Counted from the stretch's first letter, positions 1-6,248 are shown. The stretch is 6,777 bases of DNA from JAGLYP01 sp034659435 (GCA_034659435.1 JAYEHJ010000100.1:1-6777), one strand, 5' to 3'. Numbers and translations are program-made. The notes: generated by a model from the sequence alone, not told the origin.

Positions 1-1
1 T

Positions 2-595
2 GAATCATTGCAATTTCACGCCAATTCTCATGAATTAATTCTTTATGACAAAATGGCTGATATGAAAAAAACTCCTGTGCGATCAATAGACAAGCTAAAA
101 TCTAATATAGCTAATTTACCATTAAAAATTTTGCGCTACGAAGTGCGGCTAATTAAAAAAATAAAAATGAATGCAATATTAGAACGCTTATCTTATAGCT
201 CCAACCCTACACTTCAAGATATTTTTAAAAGTAGACTATGTAAACAAGTATTGCTTACATATTGGGAAGATTTTTTTGGATTTAACATTATTTTTTCTCC
301 GCAAAACACGCCGTTGGGAACGCTTAGAGAGATAGCGACAATAAAACCATGTATAAAAATCAAAAAAGCAATCTATCTTACTGGACTTTTACAGTCTATC
401 AAAAGCGAAAATGGGATGGGCGGATTGCGCAGCCTATCGCAAGAATTATACCCAAATAATAATTGGCAAAAAATAAAATCCGATATTGATTTTTTAAATA
501 ATTCATTAACCATTAAACCAATTAAATTCTTGGTTGAAATTAAAAAACAGTTAAAAGAATTCCAACCTATAAATTTAACTGATGTATTACTATGA
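2..595 (+). CDS. Phage gpII/X-like replication initiation protein, C-terminal part (5' truncated by window edge)
   Basis: The frame is open to the left edge, so the first possible start (TTG at 8) is probably not the real one; 197 codons before the stop are visible. Counting from nt 8, a strand ending LILYDK lies at residues 10-15, LRYEVRL at 42-48, LLTYWEDFFG at 82-91, and a segment with KAIYLTGLLQSI at 120-131. In the same order I recall M13 gpII having a LVAYLKHVEL-like strand, VRFEARI, a FDLWSFSFSELF-like helix and a C-terminal helical part. Family knowledge: gpII nicks phage DNA and starts rolling-circle replication. The nickase domain would lie mostly upstream, so activity cannot be judged. 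The stop overlaps the next start (ATGA at 592-595), which suggests translational coupling. It could instead be a related plasmid Rep. The family call is moderately secure and rests on pattern memory, not an alignment. Confidence 0.6.
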   Translation, partial: ESLQFHANSHELILYDKMADMKKTPVRSIDKLKSNIANLPLKILRYEVRLIKKIKMNAILERLSYSSNPTLQDIFKSRLCKQVLLTYWEDFFGFNIIFSPQNTPLGTLREIATIKPCIKIKKAIYLTGLLQSIKSENGMGGLRSLSQELYPNNNWQKIKSDIDFLNNSLTIKPIKFLVEIKKQLKEFQPINLTDVLL

Positions 596-957
596 CTTTA
601 AAGACCAAAAACAATAAAACTAAAATTCTGCCTCCCACAAAAAGTGTTAGGCAATATTGCCTTTGGTGTTGTAACGGCAGCACCAAGGCGATAAAAGAAT
701 GTCCCAGCAATTCCTGCGTATTGTATCCGTTTCGCATGGGCAAAAAAACTATAAAGGGTTCAGTGATTAAAAAAATAAAACAGCGTTGTTTAGACTGTGG
801 AGAGAAAACTGCTCAATCGGTTAGAATATGCGCCTTTGACTCTTGTCCACTTTTTCCATACAGAAACGGTAAAAGTCCTGCTCATCAAAAATTATGGGCA
901 AATAGGCGACCAGCTTGGGTAAAAGAAAAAAACCTGCCCTATATTTATAAAAAATGA
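592..957 (+). CDS. Small protein with two tandem four-cysteine (probable zinc-binding) motifs
   Basis: This 121-residue basic protein has two copies of C-x2-C-x10-C-x4-C followed by x-L-[YF]-P-[FY]-R-x-G-K. The first uses C23, C26, C37, C42 with LYPFRMGK after it; the second uses C66, C69, C80, C85 with LFPYRNGK. An extra Cys (C27) sits in the first copy. The spacing and the conserved tail after the last Cys suggest a duplicated zinc-ribbon-like unit. Proteins with one such unit (YCLxCC...CP...CPLYPYRxGK) are, from memory, common in prophages and plasmids and have no assigned function. The ATG overlaps the preceding stop by four bases (ATGA) and no Shine-Dalgarno is visible, so it is probably coupled to the Rep-like gene and works with it. 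The N-terminal 20 residues and the basic C-terminus could contact nucleic acid; that is inference. Confidence 0.8.
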   Translation: MTLKTKNNKTKILPPTKSVRQYCLWCCNGSTKAIKECPSNSCVLYPFRMGKKTIKGSVIKKIKQRCLDCGEKTAQSVRICAFDSCPLFPYRNGKSPAHQKLWANRRPAWVKEKNLPYIYKK

Positions 958-1238
958 TAAATTCAGCCTCCTAAACATTATGATGTCTATATTAAGAATT
1001 AGGAATACATTCGGATCAGAGTCAGACACCTTTTCTGACAAGGAAATTAAATCGTTATATACTCCTTTGCTAAAATAATTCCGTATAATACTCCGTAGCT
1101 TTGCGCAAAATTAGCTTTAACTTTAAATAAAAAAACCATTTTTTAAAAATCCGCAAAATCGGAATTCGAAAAGAGAAGGAGTATAAAACAGTTAAAAAAT
1201 AATAGATTTCATGCTAGAGTAAGTAATAGGAATATTGC
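958..1238 (+). promoter_or_regulatory. Repeat-rich intergenic region upstream of the xis/int genes
   Basis: These 281 bp between the Cys-motif gene and the excisionase-like gene hold no convincing gene but many short repeats. A perfect 10-bp inverted repeat has arms TATACTCCTT (1058-1067) and AAGGAGTATA (1176-1185). Direct repeats are TCCGTA at 1080-1085 and 1092-1097, and CGCAAAAT at 1104-1111 and 1152-1159. A 6-bp hairpin GTCAGA/TCTGAC spans 1021-1039. A perfect TATAAT is at 1084-1089 but without a good -35 box at 16-18 bp. The arrangement fits operator or recombination-directionality sites next to xis/int, but which protein binds is unknown. Confidence 0.35.
980..1078 (+). CDS. Possible 32-residue small ORF of unknown function
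   Basis: A short frame starting with two consecutive ATG codons encodes 32 residues beginning MMSILRIRNTFG and ending SLYTPLLK. The composition (mixed charged and hydrophobic residues, no low complexity) could be a real peptide, but no Shine-Dalgarno precedes it and I recognise no family. Its 3' third overlaps one arm of the 10-bp inverted repeat at 1058-1067. It may be only a chance frame in the regulatory region. Confidence 0.15.
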   Translation: MMSILRIRNTFGSESDTFSDKEIKSLYTPLLK

Positions 1239-1463
1239 TTGCTCTTTAACAAACTAATGTCAATTGGTTTAAACACAAAATCTAAACTTATAACTACCAA
1301 AGAAGTCGCTGAAATTTTAAATATTTCCGAAACAGGCGTTCGCCGCTTGATTAATGGTTGTAAAATAAGGTTTTATAAGGTTGGACGTAATATACGCTTT
1401 GATATAAAAGATATTGAAAAATATCTTGAGCAAATAAGTGTTGAGCCTGTTGACTTTACATAA
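1239..1463 (+). CDS. Excisionase-like helix-turn-helix DNA-binding protein (MerR/Xis type)
   Basis: The 74-residue product is almost entirely one winged helix-turn-helix of the excisionase family. LITTKEVAEILNIS (residues 17-30) is the first helix and turn, ETGVRRLINGCKI (31-43) the recognition helix, and RFYKVGRNIRFDIKDIEKYLEQ (44-65) the wing and final helix. This family binds DNA by att sites to bias recombination towards excision, or regulates the int gene. The chosen TTG start has AGGAA six bases upstream (1228-1232). ATG at 1257 would give 68 residues with the same domain but has no Shine-Dalgarno. The stop TAA lies one base before the integrase ATG at 1465, so the two are probably translated together. 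The fold call is strong; the specific Xis role is inferred from position. Confidence 0.8.
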   Translation: MLFNKLMSIGLNTKSKLITTKEVAEILNISETGVRRLINGCKIRFYKVGRNIRFDIKDIEKYLEQISVEPVDFT

Positions 1464-1464
1464 T

Positions 1465-2655
1465 ATGCCAGTAAGAAAGTTAAAAGGCTCTTGGTGGGTG
1501 GATTTTCAGTTTAACCGCCAACGAGTCCGTAAAAGAAGTCCAGTAAACACAAAACAAGGAGCTTTAGCGCATGAATCAAGGCTAAAGCAAAAAGTGTTAA
1601 TGGGCGAGCCAATAAATGAAAAAAATAAACAAGAACGGCAACAATCTTTTAAAGAATTTGCCGAAGAGTGGTTTATAACTTATGTTCAAACCAATAACAA
1701 GCCAAGTGAAATAAGAGGCAAGCGGATTATGTTAAATAAACATTTATATCCGTTTTTTGGCAAAATACCGATAAACCAAATTACCACCATGCAAATAGAA
1801 AAGTTTAAAGCCGAAAAAGAGCGGGCTAAATTAGACAAAAAAACTATAAATAACTATTTAAGCTGTCTTAGTTGTTGCTTAAAACACGCGCGTGATTGGC
1901 TGGAGCTAGAAAAATTGCCTGTTATAAAAAGATTAAAGGCGCCAAAAACTACTATGGATTTTTTAACCGAAAAAGAAAGCGAGACATTGCTTAATAATTG
2001 CGTTGGAATTTGGCAAGAGATGGTTTATTTTGTCTTAAAAACTGGAGCGAGATTTGGCGAACTGCGCGCTCTAAAATGGCAGGATATAAATTGGGAGACA
2101 GGAGTGCTCAGTATTAAACGTTCCATATTTAGAGGAATTATCGGAGCGCCTAAAAGCAACCAGTCGCGCCACATTAAACTTATACCCGAATTGCATAAAA
2201 TGTTAAATAATAGAAAAAGAAAAAGCGGGTTTATTTTTTCAAATGGCAAAGGTGAAATAATTGAAGAAAATAAAGTCAGGAGAGAATTATGGCGGGCTTA
2301 TGAAAGAGCGGGACTTAGAAGAGTTGGATGGCATATGTTGAGGCATAGTTTTGCATCGCATCTGGCAATGAAAGGAGCGCCGCTTATTGCCATTCAGGAA
2401 TTGATGGGACACAGCAGTATTACAACCACAATGCGCTACGCTCATCTTTGCAAGTCAACTTTAAATGATTCTATAAATTTGCTTAGCAAAAGCCAAAATA
2501 AAATTATCTCGCGTCAACCTAGCGTCAACCAGCGCTCTGATTTTACATTATTTAACAGCATAATTGATGGTTATGACAACGGATTATTTACTAACATAAA
2601 ACAAAAACAAGCCCATACGGACTTGTCTTTAAATTGTGGAGATGGCGGGAGTTGA
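1465..2655 (+). CDS. int: Tyrosine recombinase / phage-type integrase
   Basis: From ATG 1465 the protein has 396 residues; a GTG at 1438 would add nine but lies inside the xis-like frame. Residues 1-45 (GSWWVDFQFNRQRVRKRSP) resemble the AP2-like arm-binding domain. Residues about 55-150 form the SAM-like core-binding domain. The catalytic domain from about 165 has Arg in TGARFGEL (R196), Lys in APKSNQSR (K230), H-x-x-R in GWHMLRHS (H290, R293), His in LMGHSS (H316) and the nucleophile in TTMRYAHL (Y325), so it should be active. Such enzymes insert and excise mobile elements, often at tRNA or tmRNA 3' ends. About 70 residues follow the Tyr, and the last codons and TGA stop lie in the tmRNA 3' end (2637-2655). 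The tail beyond about residue 345 looks unconserved. TAA of the preceding gene and this ATG are one base apart (TAATATG), suggesting coupled translation. Confidence 0.93.
   Translation: MPVRKLKGSWWVDFQFNRQRVRKRSPVNTKQGALAHESRLKQKVLMGEPINEKNKQERQQSFKEFAEEWFITYVQTNNKPSEIRGKRIMLNKHLYPFFGKIPINQITTMQIEKFKAEKERAKLDKKTINNYLSCLSCCLKHARDWLELEKLPVIKRLKAPKTTMDFLTEKESETLLNNCVGIWQEMVYFVLKTGARFGELRALKWQDINWETGVLSIKRSIFRGIIGAPKSNQSRHIKLIPELHKMLNNRKRKSGFIFSNGKGEIIEENKVRRELWRAYERAGLRRVGWHMLRHSFASHLAMKGAPLIAIQELMGHSSITTTMRYAHLCKSTLNDSINLLSKSQNKIISRQPSVNQRSDFTLFNSIIDGYDNGLFTNIKQKQAHTDLSLNCGDGGS
2511..2530 (+). repeat. Tandem 9-bp repeat in the integrase tail, candidate arm-type site
   Basis: GCGTCAACC occurs at 2511-2519 and again at 2522-2530, an 11-bp period close to one helical turn. 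It lies within the poorly conserved integrase tail, about 110 bp from the presumed crossover region in the tmRNA 3' end. Integrases with AP2-like N-termini bind direct repeats near attP, so this is a candidate site; no binding evidence is available. Confidence 0.3.
2591..2626 (-). terminator. Rho-independent terminator of ssrA
   Basis: On the minus strand the RNA reads ACAAGUCC, loop GUAU, GGGCUUGU: an 8-bp stem with one U-G pair (2607-2626), then UUUUUGUUUUAUG. The hairpin starts 10 nt beyond the tmRNA 3' end, an ideal place for release. On the plus strand the stem has a C-A mismatch and is followed only by CUUU, so it should not stop integrase transcription well. It lies wholly inside the integrase reading frame. 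Confidence 0.8.
2637..2655. other. Probable attachment-site core (att) at the tmRNA 3' end
   Basis: The integrase frame meets the tmRNA acceptor stem and T arm here, the classic target for tyrosine recombinases of this kind. No second copy of the segment is present in the window, so the other att copy must lie left of position 1. Its extent is unknown; the given bounds are the part shared by the integrase frame and the tmRNA, and the true core could extend either way. Confidence 0.5.
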
Positions 2656-2865
2656 ACCCGCGTGTAGCAAGTTACCAAGAGTAATTTTACGAAAATAGCT
2701 TGGTTTGTTGTTTCTCTATTATATAGAAAACCAGGCAAAAATATAGCAGAAAAGTTCTTTTAAGTTTTAGTGAAAATCCAAGAACATAAAATTCACCTAG
2801 CCCAAGATTATTACACCTACCAGCGAATTATTGGGCCGTCATTCGCGGCAGATGGTTACGGCCGT

Positions 2866-2934
2866 TTAGGCGATAACTGGCGCAAGGGCAGGCATGCTAA
2901 AAGCAGCCTTGACCTTTGCTAGTACATTTTTTGC
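2866..2934 (-). other. tmRNA tag-peptide reading frame (22 residues)
   Basis: Within the tmRNA a short frame begins at resume codon GCA, preceded by UAAGU as in many tmRNAs, and ends at UAA. It encodes 22 residues starting AKNVLAKVKAA, then FSM, and ending PALAPVIA. Starting with Ala and ending in small hydrophobic residues fit a proteolysis tag. The VIA end differs from the common LAA end, and the tag is longer than the 10-11 residues of E. coli. The resume codon is inferred from position and sequence context. Confidence 0.85.
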
Positions 2935-3004
2935 ACTTATATTTTCCGAATGGATTAGCGCGATACTCGGAAGTGCGCGTTTCGAATACAATTAGATAGG
3001 CTCG

Positions 3005-3478
3005 CTATCGAAGCCCGGCATCCCCAAATTTTGTCAAAGTACGCATCTGCCTCTCAACATCCCGTTTCTTAATCGTTTCCCTTTTGTCGTATTTTTTCTT
3101 TCCTCGTCCAATACCAAATTCCAGTTTTACTAAATTGCGTTTAGTATATATCTTAATCGGCACTAAAGTCAAGCCTTGCTCCTGCTTTTTTCCGATTAGA
3201 TGAATAATTTGTTTTTTCTTTAATAATAATTTTCGCGGCCTTTCCGGATCGTAACTGTCAATCGTGGTTGCTTTTTTATAAAGCGGAATAAAAGCATTGG
3301 TTAAATACACTTCTGGGGAATTCTTATTTGATTTAATGGTCACATAAGACCCCTTAAGGCTGATGTGTCCTGTTTTAATTGATTTTACTTCATAACCGAA
3401 CAAAACAATTCCAGCTTCATAAATATCACTGATTTCATAATCATATCGCGCTCGTTTGTTTACTGCTAATGTCGGCAT
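3005..3478 (-). CDS. smpB: SsrA-binding protein SmpB
   Basis: The 157-residue product has the SmpB core motifs in order: NKRARYDYEI (7-16), GYEVKSIKTGHISLKGSYV (28-46), YDPERPRKLLLKKKQI (76-91), GLTLVPIKIYTKRNLVKLEFGIGRGKKKYDKRE (102-134). SmpB binds the tRNA-like end of tmRNA and its basic C-terminal tail reads the empty mRNA channel of the stalled ribosome. Length is normal. ATG at 3478 lies 15 nt after the smc stop, without a visible Shine-Dalgarno, so it is probably read from the smc transcript. The last six residues (GDAGLR) and the TAG stop are encoded by the first 21 nt of tmRNA, with the tmRNA 5' end exactly at the Gly152 codon boundary. Cutting out tmRNA would remove the stop codon of this mRNA. 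Confidence 0.97.
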   Translation of the reverse strand: MPTLAVNKRARYDYEISDIYEAGIVLFGYEVKSIKTGHISLKGSYVTIKSNKNSPEVYLTNAFIPLYKKATTIDSYDPERPRKLLLKKKQIIHLIGKKQEQGLTLVPIKIYTKRNLVKLEFGIGRGKKKYDKRETIKKRDVERQMRTLTKFGDAGLR

Positions 3479-3493
3479 AATTAAAATTAAAAG

Positions 3494-6157
3494 CTACATC
3501 CCCTTAACCTCATCCAACTTAACCGACAACAACTTGGAAATGCCGTCGTCGCCCATGGTTACTCCGTACAGGATGCTGGCGCGGCGCATTGAGGCGCGGT
3601 TGTGAGTTATGGCTATAAATTGAGTTTTAAGGGATAATTCGTCAAGAATTTTTGCCAGGCGCTCAGAATTTGCCTCATCAAGAGCGGCGTCAACTTCATC
3701 CAAAACAACAAACGGAGACGGATTAGAGCTGATAATTGCGCAAATCAAGGCAATAGCGGTTAAGGCGCGCTCGCCGCCGGAAAGCATTGAAACCGATCCT
3801 ATTTTCTTGCCGGGAGGAGTTGCCTGAATTTCTATACCGGCAAGACCTGTGGCGTTATGCTTTTGCAAGAACTTAATTTTTTTAATATCAGGCAAGTCAA
3901 CCAATTCCGACCCTTTTTTGGCCTTTTCATTTTCGCTTACCTCTTCTTTTTCCTCATCCATTGCCTCTTCTAAAACTTTTACGATTTTTGCCTTGCCGCC
4001 GTTAAATAAAATTTTAAAATATTTTTCAAAATTCTGCGCGATTACCTTAAATTCTTTATCAAACTGTTCCTTAATTATTGCGTCAAGCTCTTTGATTATT
4101 TTTCTAAGAGAATCAACCGCGGAGCTAAAATCCGTTACCTGATTGTTTAAAAAATCAAAACGTTCTTTGGTTTCATTGTATTCCTGCTCTGTTTGCGGAT
4201 CAATTCCGCCGATAAGCTCAAGCTGTTTTTTAATCTGTTTGATTTTTTCCCTAAGTCCGGCAATAAAATCATTGTCAAGCTCGCTTGTTTTCCCGCTTTT
4301 ATTTTTAATCGCGCTTAAATCTTTTAGCTCTTGCCTGATTTCTATTTCCAAATCTTCCAAACGAGTTTCATAGCGCGTTGAATTAATTTTTATCGCCTGC
4401 ATTTTGTTATTGCTGTCATTTAATTCATTCTGCAATTCCTGCAGATTTTTTTGCAAAGAAAAAAGGCGATTGCGTTTTTCCTCTTCACGAGCGCTGATGC
4501 TGCTTATTTTTTCCTTAATTGCCAAAATCTTTTTTTGCACTGCCGTTATTTGTTCATTTAAAGCAAATCGTTCTTTTTCAAGCTCTTTAAAATCTTGCTT
4601 TTTTTCATTTTGTTGCAAGCGCTTTTCAATCTCTAGCGTTTCATTTGTAAAGCTTTGTTTTTTCTCATTTAATAATTTTATTCTTTCAGATTTTATTGAC
4701 AGCTGAATATTATTTTTGTTTATTTTATCTATTAATTCTTCTTTCTCCCGCAATAATCCGCTTAAAACGATTTGCGCTTCTTTTAATTTATTATTTTGAT
4801 TATCCGGTTTTTTGCCGTCAAAAATAATATTTTTTAATTCTTTTAATTCTTTTTTTATTTTCAGCGCGAGAGTCTTGATTTTTTCAAATTCATTAATGCC
4901 CTCAGCCGTTTCCAAATCTTCTAATATTTTATTTAATATTTTATTGGCGGCTTTCATTCCGTTATCATCTGTTTTTTTGTCTTCTTCCAAAAGCGTTTCA
5001 TTTATTTTTTTGATTTTAAAATCAATCTTTTCTTTTTCATTTCTTAGGTCTTGAATTTTTTTTTGCTCTTGCGCCGTGTTTAAATTTAAGCCTCCTATCT
5101 CTTCATTTATTTTTTTCAATTCTTTGTTAATTACTTCTTTTTTATTAAACAAAAAAGACAAATCATGCTGTCCACCTGCCTCCAGTTTGGTTTCCATTTG
5201 AGCGTCAACCTTGGCTAATCCGCGGTTTAGCTCGTCTTTATTGCCTTGAATTTGCCCTAATTCGTTTTGCAATAAATTAAATTCATTTTCTTTTTCACTC
5301 TCAATTTTTAACTGCTCTAAATCTTTATTTAAATTATCCAGTTTTTTTTCTTTAACAAATTTAATTTTTTCCAATTCCAAATATTCATGATTATAATTCT
5401 TGAATTTTTCGTTAATATCATGCCAAATTCTGCTGTAATAATCTGTTTGCGCGCTTTTTAATTCTATCTCCATCTCGCCTCGCTTACGCAAACGACCGAC
5501 TTGCCTTGTTAGGCTTTTCAGCCTTGGCTCAATTTCAGACAAAAGCATTTGGGCCTGGGATAAATTTTCATAGCTTGCTCTAAGCTTATTTAAAGATTCA
5601 TCGCGTTTAATTTGGTATTGCTTAACACCGGTAGCTTCATCAAAAAATTCCTTCCGTTCCGCCAAAGAAGTATTTAAAAAACCCTCAACCATGCCCTGCC
5701 CAATTACGCTATAAGTTTTTTGTCCGAATTTCGCGCGAGCGAGCAACATTTGAATATCTGACAAGCGAACGCGATTATTGTTAATCATATACCCACTGTC
5801 GCCATCGCGATACAAGCGGCGGGTAATAACAATTTGCGAATAGTCAATCGGCGATTTGCTGGATTTAACGCCATCCTCATTATTCAAATGCAAAGAAACC
5901 TCAGCCATGCCGAGTTTTCCTTTTTTGTCCGAGCCTGAAAAAATAACATCTTCAGATTTTTTCCCGCGCAAAATCTTCATGCTTTGCTCTCCCAAAGCCC
6001 AGCGCACCGCGTCAGCCACGTTAGATTTGCCGGAACCGTTCGGTCCGACCACGGCAGTAATTCCCCGCTTGCTCTCGTCCAGCATACCGGGAAACACAAG
6101 CGTATTTTTATTGGCAAAAGACTTAAAGCCTTGAATTTCAAGTTTTTCCAAATACAT
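3494..6157 (-). CDS. smc: Chromosome segregation protein SMC, short form without recognisable hinge
   Basis: SMC ATPases organise and separate chromosomes, usually with ScpA/ScpB. The N-terminal head has Walker A GPNGSGKS (38-45) and the Q-loop in SVIGQGMVEGFL (Q154). The C-terminal head has signature LSGGER (792-797), Walker B FVVLDEVDAALD (816-827, D820/E821), the D-loop to N830 and the switch His in AITHNRASM (H852), so ATPase activity should be intact. Two coiled-coil arms of similar length (about 170-395 and 455-690) flank a helical apex at about 396-455. The protein has 887 residues against about 1150-1200 for usual bacterial SMC, and no globular hinge with its Gly-rich dimer interface is seen. 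There is no CxxC zinc hook as in Rad50. ATG at 6157 starts the family-typical MYLEKLEIQGFKSF. It probably heads an smc-smpB-ssrA unit. Confidence 0.93.
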   Translation of the reverse strand: MYLEKLEIQGFKSFANKNTLVFPGMLDESKRGITAVVGPNGSGKSNVADAVRWALGEQSMKILRGKKSEDVIFSGSDKKGKLGMAEVSLHLNNEDGVKSSKSPIDYSQIVITRRLYRDGDSGYMINNNRVRLSDIQMLLARAKFGQKTYSVIGQGMVEGFLNTSLAERKEFFDEATGVKQYQIKRDESLNKLRASYENLSQAQMLLSEIEPRLKSLTRQVGRLRKRGEMEIELKSAQTDYYSRIWHDINEKFKNYNHEYLELEKIKFVKEKKLDNLNKDLEQLKIESEKENEFNLLQNELGQIQGNKDELNRGLAKVDAQMETKLEAGGQHDLSFLFNKKEVINKELKKINEEIGGLNLNTAQEQKKIQDLRNEKEKIDFKIKKINETLLEEDKKTDDNGMKAANKILNKILEDLETAEGINEFEKIKTLALKIKKELKELKNIIFDGKKPDNQNNKLKEAQIVLSGLLREKEELIDKINKNNIQLSIKSERIKLLNEKKQSFTNETLEIEKRLQQNEKKQDFKELEKERFALNEQITAVQKKILAIKEKISSISAREEEKRNRLFSLQKNLQELQNELNDSNNKMQAIKINSTRYETRLEDLEIEIRQELKDLSAIKNKSGKTSELDNDFIAGLREKIKQIKKQLELIGGIDPQTEQEYNETKERFDFLNNQVTDFSSAVDSLRKIIKELDAIIKEQFDKEFKVIAQNFEKYFKILFNGGKAKIVKVLEEAMDEEKEEVSENEKAKKGSELVDLPDIKKIKFLQKHNATGLAGIEIQATPPGKKIGSVSMLSGGERALTAIALICAIISSNPSPFVVLDEVDAALDEANSERLAKILDELSLKTQFIAITHNRASMRRASILYGVTMGDDGISKLLSVKLDEVKGM

Positions 6158-6186
6158 AAAATAATAAGGCTCAACAAGGCTTAAAT

Positions 6187-6210
6187 GGCAAGAATTTTAC
6201 ATATCTTGCC
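6187..6210 (-). promoter_or_regulatory. Hairpin in the smc leader
   Basis: A perfect 7-bp inverted repeat, GGCAAGA and TCTTGCC with a 10-nt loop, lies between the likely smc promoter and its ATG. There is no U-run after it on the minus strand, so it is not a simple terminator. Nearer the gene AAGGCT is repeated at a 10-bp period (6166-6171, 6176-6181, plus-strand sense). It could be an operator or a leader structure; no regulator is known. Confidence 0.3.
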
Positions 6211-6248
6211 GTTTTACGCCTTCTAAGCCCTTTAAAACCTTTAAATAT

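Larger units (their letters stand above)
2637..3025 (-). ncRNA. ssrA: Transfer-messenger RNA (tmRNA, 10Sa RNA)
   Basis: The RNA is about 389 nt. The 5' end GGGGAUG pairs with CAUCUCC near the 3' end (7 bp, one G-U), leaving discriminator A at 2637. After the 5' strand comes GGGCUUCGAUAG, matching the conserved GGNUUCGA element of tmRNA. The 3' end has a T arm with stem GCGGG/CCCGC and loop UUCAACU. CCA is not encoded (CAA follows the discriminator), so it must be added enzymatically. With SmpB it rescues stalled ribosomes: it accepts the nascent chain on alanine, then serves as mRNA for a degradation tag. The 5' 21 nt are also the last codons of smpB, and the 3' end overlaps the integrase gene on the other strand. 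No good promoter is visible just upstream, so it is probably cut from an smpB transcript. Confidence 0.95.

Noticed and set aside
1084..1089. Perfect TATAAT as a promoter for the xis/int genes
   Set aside because: No -35-like hexamer lies 16-18 bp upstream and there is no extended -10; kept only as a note in the intergenic entry.
1438..1464. GTG start at 1438 for the integrase
   Set aside because: It would lie inside the excisionase-like frame and add nine residues (LSLLTLHN type) with no family match; ATG 1465 directly begins the conserved N-terminus and sits one base after the preceding stop.
2025..2249. Minus-strand frame of 74 codons inside int
   Set aside because: It lies opposite the integrase catalytic region, with no motif or start signal of its own.
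2607..2630. Hairpin as a terminator for the integrase on the plus strand
   Set aside because: On that strand the stem has a C-A mismatch and only CUUU follows, and it lies before the int stop codon.
2637..2665. C-terminal WRWRELNPR-type peptide in another frame at the integrase end
   Set aside because: This familiar string arises from reading tRNA/tmRNA 3' ends as protein; here it is not in the int frame and the tmRNA explains the bases.
3032..3037. TTGACA on the minus strand just before the tmRNA
   Set aside because: It sits 7-12 nt before the tmRNA 5' end, the place of a -10 box, and no -10 sequence follows at the right distance; it is explained as smpB codons.
3849..5054. Several open frames on the plus strand opposite smc, rich in Ser, Phe and Leu
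   Set aside because: Their composition mirrors the Lys/Glu-rich coiled-coil codons read in reverse; no family motifs and no start signals.
5856..6184. Open frames on both strands across the smc ATPase head
   Set aside because: They are alternative frames of the Walker A region; the smc frame itself carries the conserved motifs.
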